Assembly: GCA_039583875.1 (NCBI GenBank)
Contig: CM077150.1
Location: forward strand, 53,819,451 to 53,883,450
Source: Platanthera guangdongensis
Taxonomy: Eukaryota; Streptophyta; Magnoliopsida; Asparagales; Orchidaceae
DNA length: 64,000 bases
Direction: 5' to 3'
In this document: piece after piece, positions 31,982 through 44,619 of the stretch
How positions within the stretch are numbered: the stretch's first letter is position 1
Layout: each line of letters begins with the position of its first letter
Translations under genes and position numbers: made by a program
The notes under the pieces: model-generated
Told to the model about the DNA's origin: nothing
The model's input: only the letters and a program-made list of their open reading frames with translations
Databases searched by the model: none

Positions 31982-33835
31982 TGAAAGTGCAGGTTAGATC
32001 TGAAATACTCTAGAGAGGGAGGGGGGATGAATAGAGTATTGTGCTCACTACAAACTTTTTACAAATTTTGTTGTATTCCTAAGTGAACAAGTCAGCAAAT
32101 AAAATAAATAAGCACAGCAAACTATCTAATCACAGAGCACAGCCTAAAGAAAAGAAAAGGGCAACCAGACGACACAAGAAATTTTATAGTGGTTCCCAAA
32201 CCTGGGTACATCCACTCTTCTACCACCCTGGTAGGAATCCACTCAGGTTTTTGATCAGGTGCCTGACACCAATGAGCTTTTGTTCAGGTGCTCAAAAACC
32301 AAAACCTCAAGTCTTTTGGAAGGAGACTTGTAACCAGGAATAATTTTGAAGGGAATTAAAACCCTATACAAGAGTTGGAAAAAAGGTGATGGTGTCTTCT
32401 CTTTCTCTATAACAACTGAGAAGACAGTGGATTGATGTTAGCAGATTTTGCTCCCCCTGAGATCAGGAAAACTGGAGCACTGCTACAGGGTGACAGGTCT
32501 TGAAAGCTTGAGTGCCTGGACCAGAGATTGCTTCAGGAACTTCTTTGACAGATAGAGTTATGTTGTCCTTCTGAAGTTGTCTTGGAGGATTGAAGGAAGA
32601 AGACTCTTGATAGTAAATGGTTGTTCTTCTTCTTCTTGATGAAGTTGTTCTCTGGCCAAGGCTAATTGCAGTCAAGAACTTTAGATTTCTGTAAAATTGT
32701 TCTTGTGCAATCTGTCTATGTGTCTGTATTGCTGTATGTCTGTGTATCTGTATTACTGTATGTACTATTACTCTATTACTGCTTAATCCTTTTCTTTCTG
32801 TATCTTTCTCTGACTGAGGAACATTAGAAATTTGAATGTTGAGCAGTAATTGCAGTCGGCCTTGGAAAGAAGCAGCAATCAATAATTTTCCCTAACTGTC
32901 CCATGGAAAAACGACATGTAATAATCCATGATCAATGCGCATTCTAACGGTACCATTCTGAGAGGATCTGGCATTGATTACTCCGGAATCATCGCCAAGA
33001 AACGGGATTGGAAAACTGAAGAAGACCTAGTCTGGAATCGTCGAACGAAGAACATAATTCATCGAGCTGAGTTTGAGTTCGTCGAGCTGAGCTTGAGTTC
33101 GTCGAGCTGAGCTTGAGTTCGTCGAGCTGAGCTTGAGAGAGTTCGTCGACCAGACAATCTTCATTTGTCGAACAGACAGTCTTCATTCATTGAGCTGAGA
33201 TCCAAATTCGTCGAGCTGAGAATAGTTCTGGACTTAGTCAAAATATTCTGTGTAACTGATATTCTGTGTCGACATAAGTTGGTGTCGACTGATTGATCTT
33301 GGTGTCGACTCAAATATTCTGGTGTCGACATGAGCTGGTGTCGACACATGCCCTAAGTGTCGACACAAATCCTCTGAATTCAGAAATCGTCGAGTAGAGT
33401 ACTGCATTCTTCGACCTGAGAGGTTGAGAACTTGAGGTCCAAGTTCGTCGAGCTCAGAATCCTGTTCGTCGACCAAAGCTTGAAATTGGACTTAGAAAAA
33501 TTCTGAAGTTGTCCTGACTTTAGATTGTTGAAGAAACTCAGTCTTCGTCGAATAGAGAACTAAGATCGTCGAGCTCAGCACAAAGAAATGTCTTACGATC
33601 GTCGAGCGCCGAACACCTTTCGTCGAGCTGAGTTCGACGAACGTCGAACTCATTTCACTTGGTCTTGAAAACTTCTAAGTCTGGAGTCTCTGATGGTATT
33701 GTTGATAGCTGGTCCATCTGAAGTTGACTCTAAGGACTTGGCCTAGACTCTAGGACACACACATGACCCTGGCTATACATGATGGGTGACATCCTAAGCT
33801 AGTGAACCTAGCCCAAATCAACTAGGGATCCAACA
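31982..33835 (-). repeat. Sire-1 3' LTR
   Basis: On the minus strand it starts TGTTGGATCCC (33835) and ends CTGCACTTTCA (31982). It carries tandem TTCGTCGAGCTGAG repeats (about 33050-33140, period 20), GTGTCGACAC-type palindromes (33255-33362) and full hairpin modules near 33610-33645. Confidence 0.93.
33050..33650. repeat. TCGTCGA and GTGTCGACAC motif arrays (Sire-1 3' LTR)
   Basis: Three to four direct copies of a 20-base unit gttcgtcgagctgagcttga come first. Six GTGTCGAC or TGTCGACA sites lie in 33255-33362. Then spaced TCGTCGAGCTCAG units and one complete TTCGTCGA, GCTGAGT, TCGACGAA module occur near 33618-33640. The 5' LTR has the same set at about 43850-44430 with CpG transitions. Confidence 0.85.
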
Positions 33836-33838
33836 ATA

Positions 33839-33850
33839 TCCCCCTATTTG
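33839..33850 (-). other. Sire-1 polypurine tract
   Basis: The minus strand reads CAAATAGGGGGA just before the 3' LTR. Confidence 0.85.
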
Positions 33851-34027
33851 GGTGAGGTCACTAAGAGACTCAAAATATAAACAAATAGATAAACAAAGAA
33901 AAAAAAGAAATATATCTGGCAGAGAATTACCAACACATGCAACAGATATATATATACATAGGCTTTGTTTAACCAAATGACACAGTTTGAAAACAAATGC
34001 AGAAAGAAAATGAAACAAAAATAAAGA

Positions 34028-36907
34028 TTACTTTTTCTTCTTCTGCAAAGATTTGTCTTCTGCTGTCTTCTCTCCTGGCTTTTTGAAGATGATTTCTCTG
34101 TTTGGATTTGAAACCTCTGTCTGAATCATGGTCATGTCAGCTGCCCCAATGATTTTCAGTTAAGTCGCTCTGGGGACAACTGCTTCTGGATGGAGCTTCA
34201 TATAATCATCAACATTGAAGAGCTTGTTTCCTTTGTCAAACCTTTTTAACTCTTCTATTCTGTAATTTGACATTGTTGTTAAACCTGATGTGTCTTTTCC
34301 TTCAGCCTTTGCTTTATTGATCAAAGATAGTCCAATTAGCTCCTGGTACCTAGCCATTCTTGCAGTATTGGCAGTTTCAGGATCTTCAAATGGAATTGGA
34401 GGAGAGTATGGCCTTTTTGGACTGTCAGCTTTTTGTACTTCAGATGTTTGTTGCTTTTGCTGAGATTGTTGTTGATTTTCTGAGGATGGTTGCCTCTGCT
34501 GGCTGCTTCCAGATGATCTCCCCGACTATCTCTGATAGGTTTGCATGGGGGCAGATCTCTGAGAGCTAGAGCTAGTGGCACCAGCTGCTGGAGGAGGAGG
34601 AGGAGGTGGGTCCTTCCTGTATCTGTGCACTGGAGGAGGAGAATATCTCCTACTTATTTTCCTTTCCTTCTATTGGTTCTTGGATAGCCACATCCATACA
34701 GGCATTCCCTTATATGGAGTAACATTATGCAGAATGTAATAAGGGGTGTCAGCAGTGGGATTAGGCTTAGGAGCTGGAGGAGGAGGAGCCTTTCTTTTCT
34801 TTGACAACATTTTCTTTTTCTTTTTAGAAGCATCTTCATCTGAATCATCATCATCATCAGCTTCATCATCTTCAGAATCAGAACCCTGAGGGTTATCATA
34901 AAGAGCATCCAGTGCTTTCAGAGTTTTAGCATCAATAACATCCTTTGCTGTAGAAGGGGCAGAAGTTGAGGTTTCATGAACTGAAATTTCAGCAACAAGT
35001 GAGAAGGAGACTGTACAGGAATCAGGAATGATGGAGACAGAGCTTTCAGCTGCTGCCTTATTCTCCTCTTCAATATCAGCCAGGATTAGCTCATCCAAAT
35101 CAGGCATAGGAGAGTCATCCATAACAAAACTTGGGGCTGAGATGTCTTCTGGAATAACTTCTGGACTGGCTGCAGAGATTGAAGCTAAAGCTGAGATAGC
35201 AAAACTGTCACAGAGTTGCTTAGCAACTGCTGGAGTAACTGGAGAGGTATAGGGTACAATAGCCAAATGTGGCTTAGTAAAATCTGCTGGAAGAAACTGC
35301 ATATGTATAGTATCAAAAACTTGCAGTAATTCTGGTAGATTAACTGTGGGATTCATAATGAAATCACCAACAGTTTTTATTTGCTCAACTGACTCATCTA
35401 AATCAATGTCAGTGTCCATAAAATGAATCAATTCAATCATCTCAGAGTCAATCCATAAAATATCTGTATCTGTATCTGAAACTGCTGCTGTGTCTGCTAC
35501 TGCTGCTTCTGCATCTGCATCTGCTGCTGCTTCATCATAGAGCATCTCCACCTGCCTGGGTTCAGGAAAACCTGGAGCCAGTCCCCTGAATAAAGAGGAG
35601 GCAGCAGAGAGGGCAGAAATTTGAACAGATAAAGAATGAATAGAATTCACAAGAGGTGTAATGGCCTCTGTGATAAGGGATTTGATGAGAGGAGTAAGAA
35701 TGGTGATGATAGATGATATGATAGTTGAATCAAAGGAGGAAGGGGAAGAGGATGTTGCATTAGGTGTGGAGGAGGGAGCAACTAAAGATGGAATGGAGGG
35801 TGGAATAGCAGATAGGTGATGAGTGGATGGTGATGAAGATGGAATGTTGGCATCTGGCATGGCAATGTCTGAGAGTATGTTGTAAGTGGGAATGTAGGAC
35901 AAATGAGGGGGAAGTGGAGACTGAGGAGGTGTAGGGATATGTGAGTCATGAGGTGAAGCTGGAGGTGTTGGTTGTTGATTAGCTTGCAGTGGGGAAGATG
36001 GAGGTGGAGATGGGATGTTGGTGATGTCCAGAGGTGGAGATGGAGGTGGAGTAGGCACATGAGGAGGCTGCTTTGCTGGAAGTGGTGCTGGAAGAGATGG
36101 TGGAGGGGGATGGATCTCCTTAGCAGGGTGGGGAGTGGCCTTCACAGCCCTGGTGCTCTCAGAAGCTGGGATGGAAGAGGAGGAAGCCTTGGAGGGCTTG
36201 GAGATCGTCCTCTCCCATCTGCCAAACAAGGCGCATGTGAGGCGCTTGCTGGCATTGATGAAGATGGTCGGGGAGACCATGCATTCACCAGTCTTTTCCT
36301 TAAGGAAGATCCCAAGGATTCTTCCGAAGCAGACTTCCTTCTTGCTATTCTTCTTCTTAATCAACTCAAAGAAAATCTTACTCCAATCAACATGACGATT
36401 ATTCACCACCGCGCACATGATAAGAAATTGATGTTTGGTAATGTAATCATGTGCGGTGTGCTTGCCCATCAGTATCTTTCCCACAATATCCACCAAAAAC
36501 TGATAGGCGGCAGAAAGTTATTTCTTCAACAACTTGTTAGGGTTGCTTCCGGAAAACCCCATTAACTTCAGCATTTCACTAAATTCTTCAGAATCCATTT
36601 CCATATTATCTTCTCCATTTACCAAACCAAAAATTTCAGAGAGAAAGCCGGGAGACAAAGAAACAACATGACTCCCGATATTTCCTGTCAAAATATTTTC
36701 CTCAGAAACAGACGATGTATACACCCATTCTCTGATTTCAGTTGAGTGCAGTTTAATCCTTCTGGTCATGAAATCTTTGAGACCAAGTTCCTTTAATAGT
36801 TTTAGAATGTAGAGAAAGATTGGGTCAGAGTGTTGGAATGAATCGAAATCCATGTCGAAACCAGTGTCAAATTTTATGGTAGCCAAAGCTCCTGCTGGAA
36901 TCGCCGT
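34028..36907 (-). pseudogene. Sire-1 ORF3 (Sirevirus envelope-like position), 960 codons
   Basis: It lies after pol, where Sireviruses carry an extra, often called envelope-like, ORF of unproven function. The frame is consistent from an ACG at 36907-36905 (ATG in Sire-2) to a TAA at 34028-34030, with four nonsense codons (36518, 34670, near 34525, 34160). In order: a folded N-terminal region of about 230 residues (EIFGLVNGEDN, HDYITKHQFLIMCAVVN, CFGRILGIFLKE); a long Pro/Ser-rich region; a hydrophobic amphipathic stretch (SSIITILTPLIKSLI); an acidic region; a D/E run followed by a lysine cluster (KKKKKMLSKKRK, nuclear-localisation-like); and a conserved C-terminal ARYQELIGLSLINKAK block. No signal peptide is apparent. 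The N-terminal region may belong to the uncharacterised putative plant transposon protein family, to be tested by profile search. Confidence 0.75.
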
Positions 36908-37303
36908 TGATGACCTGCGAGAAAGATAGAGAAAACGGCGATCAAGAGCAAGAGAATTGAAAGCGCGGGACGGAGGTCGAAGAAAACCTAGATATAAGAT
37001 TTTCAGAATATGAATCGACAATCTCCGTTCCACGAAAAAGAAACAATTCTTCGAACTGAGCTCGACGAAATAACTTATAGACAAATAATTCGTCGATCTC
37101 ATCCAGAAGAATCGAACATAGTTCGTCGAACTCCGTTCGACGAAATATCTTCTAAAGCAAAGTTCGTCGATCTCCGGTCGACGAAAATTGTTTCCACACA
37201 GAGAATTCGTCGATCTCCGTTTGACGAGAATCTCTCAAACTTTCCCTAATATGTCGAACTCCGTTCGACGAACTCTGGAAAATTCGTCGAATGCAGACAA
37301 AAA
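36908..37303 (-). other. Sire-1 pol-ORF3 spacer with hairpin modules and acceptor-like site
   Basis: About 400 non-coding bases. Plus-strand modules TTCGTCGA, seven bases, TCGACGAA occur near 37124-37146 and 37166-37188, with decayed copies either side. Next to ORF3 the minus strand has a pyrimidine-rich stretch ending TCGCAG, where Sire-2 has TTGCAG. Confidence 0.75.
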
Positions 37304-39250
37304 TTAATTTAACTTTTCTCCATTAATCATTCCCAGTTGATTTATAAAGAACAGATGATTTTTATCATCCAAGGGTTTGGTGAAAATGTCTGCTTTTTGT
37401 AAATCAGTAGGAATATGGATTAAGTTAATTTTCTTTTTGTCTACATTATCTCTAATGAAATGATGTCTTATATCAATATGCTTAGTCCTAGAATGATTAA
37501 CTGGATTCTGTGCTATAGCAATAACACTAGTATTATCACAAAATAATGTTGAATTATTTAAGTTGACACCATAGTCTAAGAGTTAGTTCTGTATCCATAA
37601 CATCTGTGAACAACAGCTGCCAGCAACCATGTATTCTGCTTCTGCAGTTGATGTAGACACAGATGTTTGTTTTTTACAAAACCAGGAGACAAGTCTCATA
37701 CACAGGAACTGGCAAGTTCCAGAGGTACTCTTCCTATCCACTCTACATCCAGCATAGTCAGCATCTGAGTATCTAGTTAACTCAAATTCTGACTCTGCAG
37801 GATACCAGAGTCCTAGATTAGGACAACTCTTTATATATCTCAAAATTCTTTTTAAGAAAATAAGGTGAGATTCTTTAGGGTTCACTTGGAACCTAGCACA
37901 AAGGCATGTGACAAACATTATATCAGGCCTGCTAGCTGTTAGGTATAATAGGAATCCAACAATTGCCCTATAATACTTCTGATCCACAGGTTTCCCTGCT
38001 GCATCAGAATCCACAACAGCATTTGTAGCCATAGGTGTTTTCATTCCTGAAGCATCACCCATCCTAAACTTTTTGATAAGCTCCTTAACATACTTAACTT
38101 GGGAGAGGAAGATACCATCAGGGAGTTGCTTCACTTGGAGACCAAGGAAGTAGGAAAGCTCACCCATGCTACTCATCTCAAATTTGGAATGCATGCAGTC
38201 AGCAAACCTCTTGCACAATTTGGGATCAGTAGACCCAAAGATGATGTCATCCACATATATTTGTACTAACGAAATTTGGTCCTTATGATGTTTAGTGAAA
38301 AGAGTTTTATCTATGGTTCCTCTTGTAAATTTATGCTCTAAAAGAAAGCTTGCTAAGGTCTCATACCAAGCTCTTGGAGCTTGCTTTAAACCATAGAGAG
38401 CTTTATGCAATTTAAATACAAAAGAGGGTTGAGTTAGAGAGATAAAACCTGGAGGTTGTTCTACATAAACCTCTTCTTGAAGCACTCCATTCAAGAATGC
38501 ACCCTTGACATTCATTTGGAACACTTTGAATCTCCTGTGAGCTGCATAGGCAAGGAAGATTCTTATGGCCTTTAACCTTGCAACAGGGACAAAGGTTTGG
38601 TCATAATCAATTCATTCCTCTTGACTGTAGCCTTGAGCAACAAGCCTAGCCTTGTTTCTCACTATGTTCCCTTGGGCATCTAGCTTGTTCCTGTAGACCC
38701 ATTTGGTTCCAATAACTGGGTAGTTATGGGGTCTTGGAACCAAATCCCAAAATCTACATCTCTCAAACTAATTTAGTTCCTCTTGCATTGCAATGATCCA
38801 GTGGGGATCTTGCTCAGCTTCATGAATAGTGAGAGGTTCAATTTGAGAGAGAAAACAGGCATGCACCAAGTCTTGGTTGAGTTGATGCCTTGTCTGTACA
38901 CCTGCTGAAATGTCTCCAATCACTTGAGATATGGGGTGATCTCTAAGTATGACAAGATCAGTTGGTGGAGTTTGTTGAGCAACAATTTTTATAATTAATT
39001 CTTCTTGTGGAATGGTACTAGCTGTTGAGGGAAGTTCAGCCACTTCCACTTGAAGTTCTTCTTCACTGTCTTCAGCAACCTGTGGAGAAGGATGGGTTGA
39101 TACCTCTTGGGTAAGGTTTAGTCCATCCATAAACTCACACAGTGGTGGAACCTGCAGAGAGCTTATGGTAGAAATCTCTTTCTCCTTATAAGACATGTTA
39201 GCTTCATCAAATGATACATGGACATACTCTTCAATTTTAAGAGTGGATTT
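37304..39250 (-). pseudogene. Sire-1 reverse transcriptase and RNase H (broken)
   Basis: RT has a Copia-type fingers region ([26 protein letters not shown]), [25 protein letters not shown] and the catalytic YVDD in IYVDDIIFGST (about 38246-38257), which is intact. RNase H has SDADYAGCRVDRKSTSGT and STAEAEYM. Stops interrupt at the linker (38765-38767), at QEE*IDYD (near 38610) and after LWIQN (37583-37585). The frame ends at TAA 37304-37306. The upstream part (about 38768-39250) is the integrase-RT linker. Confidence 0.9.
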
Positions 39251-40494
39251 ATTAAAAACCCTATAGGCCTTGCTTACTTGGGAGTATCCTAGAAAAATCC
39301 CTTCTTCAGCCTTAGCCTCAAACTTTCTAATGTATCTTTTGTTGTTAGTGTGAATATATCATATACAACCAAAGACTTTAAAATAAGTGATTTTAGGTTT
39401 CTTCCCTTTAAGTAATTCATAGGGGGTCTTATTTTTCAGCTTATGTACAAGGCTTCTATTCAGGACATAGTTAGTAGTGTTTACAGCTTCTGCCCAAAAG
39501 GATAGAGGCATATAAGCATCTGCCAGTAATGTGCCTGCAGATTCAATGAGTGTCCTATTTTTCCTTTCAGCTACCCCATTTTGTTGGAGAGTTCTAGGAG
39601 CTGAGAAGCACTGCCTGATACCTTCCTTCTCACAGAACTCATGCATAAGAAGAGACTCAAACTCTATGCCATGATCACTTCTAATCAATGCAATATGAGT
39701 AGAGAACTCAATCTGTATGGTCCTGAGAAAATCTGTAAGAACCTTGAATGTATCTGACTTAGCTCTCAGAAAGGCTACCCAACTGAATCTAGAGAAGTCA
39801 TCAACAATCACTAAAGTATAAGACTTCCCTCCTAGGCTTTGTACTGCAATGGGTCCAAATAGATCCACATGAAGCAAATACAATATCCTAGGTGAATCAC
39901 TTTTATTAATGGATTTAAAACTAGTTTTAGTTTACTTGCCTAATTGACAAGCCCTGCATAGGTTTTCCTTCTTGTAGGGGCCAGAAGGTAAACATCTAAC
40001 AAGGTTGTCTTTAGATAACCTAGCTATATTCTTAAGGTTTACATGTTCTATTATTTTATGCCATAACTCATTTTGATTACTAGTGATATTGAGTAAACAA
40101 ATATTAGTTTTGGCAGAAATAAAATCTACTAGAGATATGTTGCCTTGTCTAATTCTAATTAAAATAGTTTGGTTTTCATTATTAATAATAGAACAAGAGG
40201 TAGAGTTAAAGTGTACCTGATAACCTTCATCACATAATTGACTTATGAATATTAGGTTACGTTTAAGTCCTCTTACATATGTTATTTTCTTGAAGGTAAT
40301 TATCCCAATCTTTACTGCTCCATATCCTTCTGACTGGCCACTCTTTGAATCACCAAATATCACCTTTGGTCCTAGCTTGGACTTGTAATTGGATAAGTTG
40401 TCCTTGCTGTCTGTCATATGCTTGGATCAACCACTGTCCAAGTACCAGGTCTGGCTTACCCTTGGACAGCTCTTCACCTGTACCTGTAATGAAA
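39251..40494 (-). pseudogene. Sire-1 protease and integrase (broken)
   Basis: The protease segment is decayed at its start; from 40417 the frame reads SKDNLSNYKSKLGPKVIFGDS, downstream of the active-site DSG, which in Sire-2 is intact. The GAG-pre-integrase zinc region (HKIIEHVNLKNI, CRACQLGK) follows. The integrase core (39883-39359) has D in LHVDLFGP, D in IRSDHGIEFE and E in GVAERKNRTL. Breaks: a stop at 39932 and another at 39359, and a frame change between gag and protease. Confidence 0.88.
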
Positions 40495-40502
40495 AACAAA
40501 AC

Positions 40503-42626
40503 TCAATTGTTCTTGACCCAGGTTACCTTGGGTCCTTTATTTGGTTGAAAAGAGAAATTGGATATAACTGATAATGTAGGTTGTGATTTATAACCTAAGG
40601 GGTGATATCTCCTAGGTGGAATAACCCAATCAGCTACTGGATTGAACGACTTGTTAGCTGGTTTAGAGTTTCTGTAAGAGAAATAGTTTAAGTTTGGTCC
40701 TTCTGGGTTCGACGAATTTTTGTAAGTTCGTCGACCAGAGTTCGACGAATAGGGCTGAGATCGTCGATCTCTACTCAGAGAATAACAATAGTCATTTTCT
40801 GTGCCCCAAGTTCGTCGACCTCTGCTCGACGAACCATACAAAGTTCGTCGATCGCAGTTAGACGAATTGTTATAACTGAAGTTTGCGTTCAGCGTTCGTC
40901 GATTTGGGTTCGACGAACTGGCCACATTTCGTCGATCTAAGTTCGACGAATGCTGCTGAACCTTGTTTTTATTACTTGTTTTCTGATTTCTATTTCTCTT
41001 GTCTATGGGTTTTGGGTTGTTTTCTGACATTGGTTTGTCTTTTAACTTTTCTTTTCCCTTGGCAGAAATAAACTTGATGGGGGTTGTAAGAATATTTTTC
41101 TTAATTATGGGGGGCAAACTTGATGATGCACACAAGCCCAGCTTGCCATTTAATCTGGCATTAACTGTGCTTGTTATGTCCATCAGCTTGAGGCTTCTCC
41201 CATTGAGAGATTGCTCAAGTTGTTTGGCCTCACATAATTCAGATTTTAATTGAATTATCTATTCATTAGCTAGAGTTAGTTGATCTGTTAGTTTAATATT
41301 TTCTGAGTTAACAGATTCAAGATTTCCTAGTCTTTCTCTAAGAGTTTTTATCTCTTTTTCTGAATTAATTAAATCTAAACACATGGCTTTGAATTAATTT
41401 TTAAATGAATTAGAATTGAAATCAAAATTTGAAAGAACCTGATCTGCCTCTGAGTCTGAGGCTACTTCATCTTCAGATTCTCCTTCTGATCCTGAATTGC
41501 TCCTGGAGGCATCAATTGCCATAAGGCAAACCTCCTTGGATCTTGCTTCTTCCTCTTCTTCACTTGAACTGGAAGAGGATGATTCTTCCTTTGTATCACT
41601 CCAAGTCTCAGCAACAAATCCCTTTTCTTTCTTTTTGTATTTGCTGGAAGAGGGTCTGCTGCTGTGTTTTCTCTTGGAGTCCTTTTCTCTACTCTTGTCC
41701 TTCTTTTGGTTTTCTGGACATTCTGAGATGTAGTGTCCAGGTTTTCTGCAACCACAGCACACAACCTCCTTGGTTGGTATCTTGTCAAATCTAGGCTTAT
41801 CATCCTGCCTGGATGATTTCCTTCTGAAATCCTTTCTAGCCATCTTATAGAATCTTTTTGCAAATAGGCTCATCAATTCTTCATTTGATGTTGAGGTCTC
41901 ACTTTCCTCAGATGCTTTAAAGGCTATAATGTGTTCCTTTCTCACTGGTGTTGTTGCCTTTTGTTATGCTGCTTCTCTTATTTTGATCAGCTGCTCATAA
42001 GACTTTAATTTGCCTAGCAGAGACTCAGTTGATATCACATTGAGGCTTCTAGCTTCTTTGATAGGCCAGATTTTTGAATCCCAAGAGCTGGGGAAGCACA
42101 TCAAAATTTTATCATTCACCTCTGTCAGGGTGATGTCCTTATCCAAGGTCTTAAGCTCATTGATGATTGAGCTCAACTTGTTATACATTTCAGCCACTGA
42201 TTCAGCCTCATCCTTCTTGAAATTCTCATACAGGGATATGAGGTTGGATCTCCTGTCTTTCCTTTTATCTGCAGAGCCAGCTACCATTTGGTTGAGGGAA
42301 TCCCAAATGGCCTTGGCTGAGGTGCACTCAGCCACCTTCTGAAATATGTCATCTGACACAGTCTGAGCCAAGATATTCATTGCCTTAGCATCTGCCATTT
42401 TGGATTTCTTATAGGCATCATTATTCTCTGGAGGAGGTACTGCAGTCATGTTGGTAGAAGTGCTTGTAGAAGCTGTAGGTGCTGGAGGTACTCCTGTCAA
42501 GATGGAAGCAAAAATATCTTCATCAATAGAGTTCATGTATAATCTGATTATTGCCTTCCAGATAGCAAACTTGTTAAGATTGCATACTGGAGGTCTGAGG
42601 CTTGCATAATCTTTGTTTTAGGCCAT
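40503..42626 (-). pseudogene. Sire-1 Gag with hairpin-encoded C-terminal tail (broken)
   Basis: Gag packages element RNA into cytoplasmic particles. ATG at 42626-42624 to TGA at 40503-40505 is 2,124 bp in one frame, the same length as in Sire-2. An in-frame TAA at codon 3, a stop near 41967 and two near 41395 and 41260 break it. Features: a Copia Gag core (AIWDSLNQMVAGSADKRKDRRSNL), a CX2CX4HX4C zinc knuckle (CCGCRKPGHYISEC), a basic/acidic Ser-rich region, a predicted coiled coil (LINSEKEIKTLRERLGNLE) and an Asn/Ser/Arg-rich tail of repeated SSN..RRT units. That tail is encoded by the 23-bp hairpin modules. Confidence 0.9.
40690..40960. repeat. Hairpin modules inside Sire-1 gag
   Basis: At least five copies or near-copies of TTCGTCGA, seven bases, TCGACGAA are spaced irregularly. 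They encode the SSN..RRT tail of Gag on the minus strand. They are counterparts of the modules at 55824-56047 in Sire-2. Confidence 0.85.
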
Positions 42627-42740
42627 TTCTGTGAAGAAGTAAGTCTAATAACAAAAACAAACAATCAGATCTCACAAGAGGGATCTTTTTGGTTCAGGTG
42701 TTAGCCTGTACAACCAATTAAGGTATGGTATTTTAACCAA

Positions 42741-42756
42741 CTTGGCTCTGATACCA
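42741..42756 (-). other. Sire-1 primer-binding site (tRNA-iMet)
   Basis: The minus strand reads TGGTATCAGAGCCAAG two bases after the 5' LTR. Confidence 0.93.
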
Positions 42757-42758
42757 AT

Positions 42759-44619
42759 TGAAAGTGCAGGTTATATCTAAAATACTCTAGAGGGGGGGGG
42801 GGGAGGGGGTGGTGAATAGAGTATTGTGCTCACTACAAACTTTTTACAATTTTTGTTGTATTCCTATGTGAACAAGTCAGCAAATAAAATAAATAAGCAC
42901 AACAAACTATCTAATCACAGAGCACAGCCAAAACAAAAAAAAGGGCAACCAGACGACACTAGAAATTTTATAGTGGTTCCCCAACCTGGGTATATCCACT
43001 CTTCTACCACCCTGGTAGGAATCCACTCAGGTTTTTGATCAGGTGCCTGACACCAATGAGTTTTTGTTCAGGTGCTCAAAAACCAAAACCTCAAGTCTTT
43101 TGGAAGGAGACTTGTAACCAGGAATAATTTTGAAGGGAATTAAAACCCTGTACAAGAGTTGGAAAAAAGGTGATGGTGTCTTCTCTTTCTCTATAATAAC
43201 TGAGAAGACAGTGGATTGATGTTAGCAGATTTTGCTCCCCCTGAGATCAGGAAAACTGGAGCACTGCTACAGGGTGATAGGTCTTGAAAGCTTGAGTGCC
43301 TGGACCAGAGATTGCTTCAGGAACTTCTTTGACAGATAGAGTTATGTTGTCCTTCTGAAGTTGTCCTGGAGGATTAAAGGAAGAAGACTCTTCATAGTAA
43401 ATGGTTGTTGTTCTTCTTCTTGATGAAGTTGTTCTCTGGCCAAGGCTAATTGCAGTCAAGAACTTTAGATTTCTGTAAAATTGTTCTTGTGCAATCTGTC
43501 TGTGTGTCTGTATTGCTATATGTCTGTGTATCTGTATTACTGTATGTACTATTACTCTATTACTGCTTAATCCTTTTCTTTCTGTATCTTTCTCTAACTG
43601 AGGAACATTCGAAATTTGAATGTTGAGCAGTAATTGCAGTCGGCCTTGGAAAGAAGCGGCAATCAATAATTTTCCCTAACTGTCCCATAGAAAAATGGCA
43701 TGTAATAATCCAAGATCAATGCGCGTTCTAACGGTAACATTCTGAGAGGATCTGACATTGATTACTCCGGAATCATCGCCAAGAAACGGGATGGGAAAAC
43801 TGAAGAAGAGCTAGTCTGGAATCGTCGAACGAAGAACACAATTCGTCTAGCTGAGTTTGAGTTCGTCGAGCTGAGCTGGAGTTCGTCGAGCTGAGCTTGA
43901 GTTCGTCGAGCTGAGCTTGAGAGAGTTTGTCGACCAGACAATCTTCATTTGTCGAACAGACAGTCTTCATTCGTTGAGCTGAGATCCAAATTCGTCGAGC
44001 TGAGAACAGTTCTGGACTTAGTCAAAATATTCTGTGTAACTGATATTCTGTGTCGACATAAGTTGGTGTCGACTGATTGATCTTGGTGTTGACTCAAATC
44101 TTCCGGTGTCGACATGGGCTGGTGTCGACACATGCCCTAAGTGTCGACACAAATCCTCTGAATTCAGAAATCGTTGAGTAGAGTACTGCATTCGTCGACC
44201 TTAGAGGTTGAGAACTTGAGGTCCAAGTTCGTCGAGCTCAGAATCCTGTTCGTCGACCAAAGCTTGATATTGGACTTAGAAAAATTCTGAAGTTGTCCTG
44301 ACTTTAGCTTGTTGAAGAAACTCAGTCTTCATCGAACAGAGAACTAAGATCGTCGAGCTCAGCACAAAGAAATGTCTCACGATCGTCGAGCGCCGAACAC
44401 CTTTCGTCGAGCTGAGTTCGACGAACATCGAACTCATTTCACTTGGTCTTGAAAACTTCTAAGTCTGGAGTCTCTGATGATCTTGTTGATAGCTGGTCCA
44501 TCTGAAGTTGACTCTAAGGACTTGGCCTAGACTCTAGGACACACACTTGACCCTGGCTATACATGATGGGTCACATCCTAAGCTAGTGAACCTAGCCCAA
44601 ATCAACTAGGGATCCAACA
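42759..44619 (-). repeat. Sire-1 5' LTR
   Basis: It is the counterpart of 31982-33835 with the same termini and motif arrays. A run of G lies near 42792-42803. It carries the promoter for the minus-strand Sire-1 transcript; I could not place a TATA box with confidence. Confidence 0.93.

Larger units (their letters stand above)
31982..44619 (-). mobile_element. Sire-1: complete Sirevirus-like Copia element
   Basis: The element is 12,638 bp, with LTRs of 1,854 and 1,861 bp and flanks cattg (31977-31981) and cgttg (44620-44624). Minus-strand order: 5' LTR, tRNA-Met PBS, gag, protease, integrase, RT, RNase H, a spacer with hairpin modules, a 960-codon ORF3, polypurine tract, 3' LTR. The order integrase before RT defines Copia; the extra ORF after pol is the Sirevirus feature. 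In one 120-base LTR comparison I count four differences, all transitions. It sits in the 5' LTR of the Athila-like element. Confidence 0.92.

Noticed and set aside
32463..32882. 139-codon minus-strand ORF present in both Sire-1 LTRs (also 43247-43666)
   Set aside because: LTR copies are identical at insertion, so equal length is not independent evidence. The start is TTG and no domain is seen.
35972..36565. 197-codon plus-strand ORF opposite Sire-1 ORF3
   Set aside because: It is an antisense shadow of the Pro/Ser-rich ORF3 coding region, with Trp/Arg-rich low-complexity translation.
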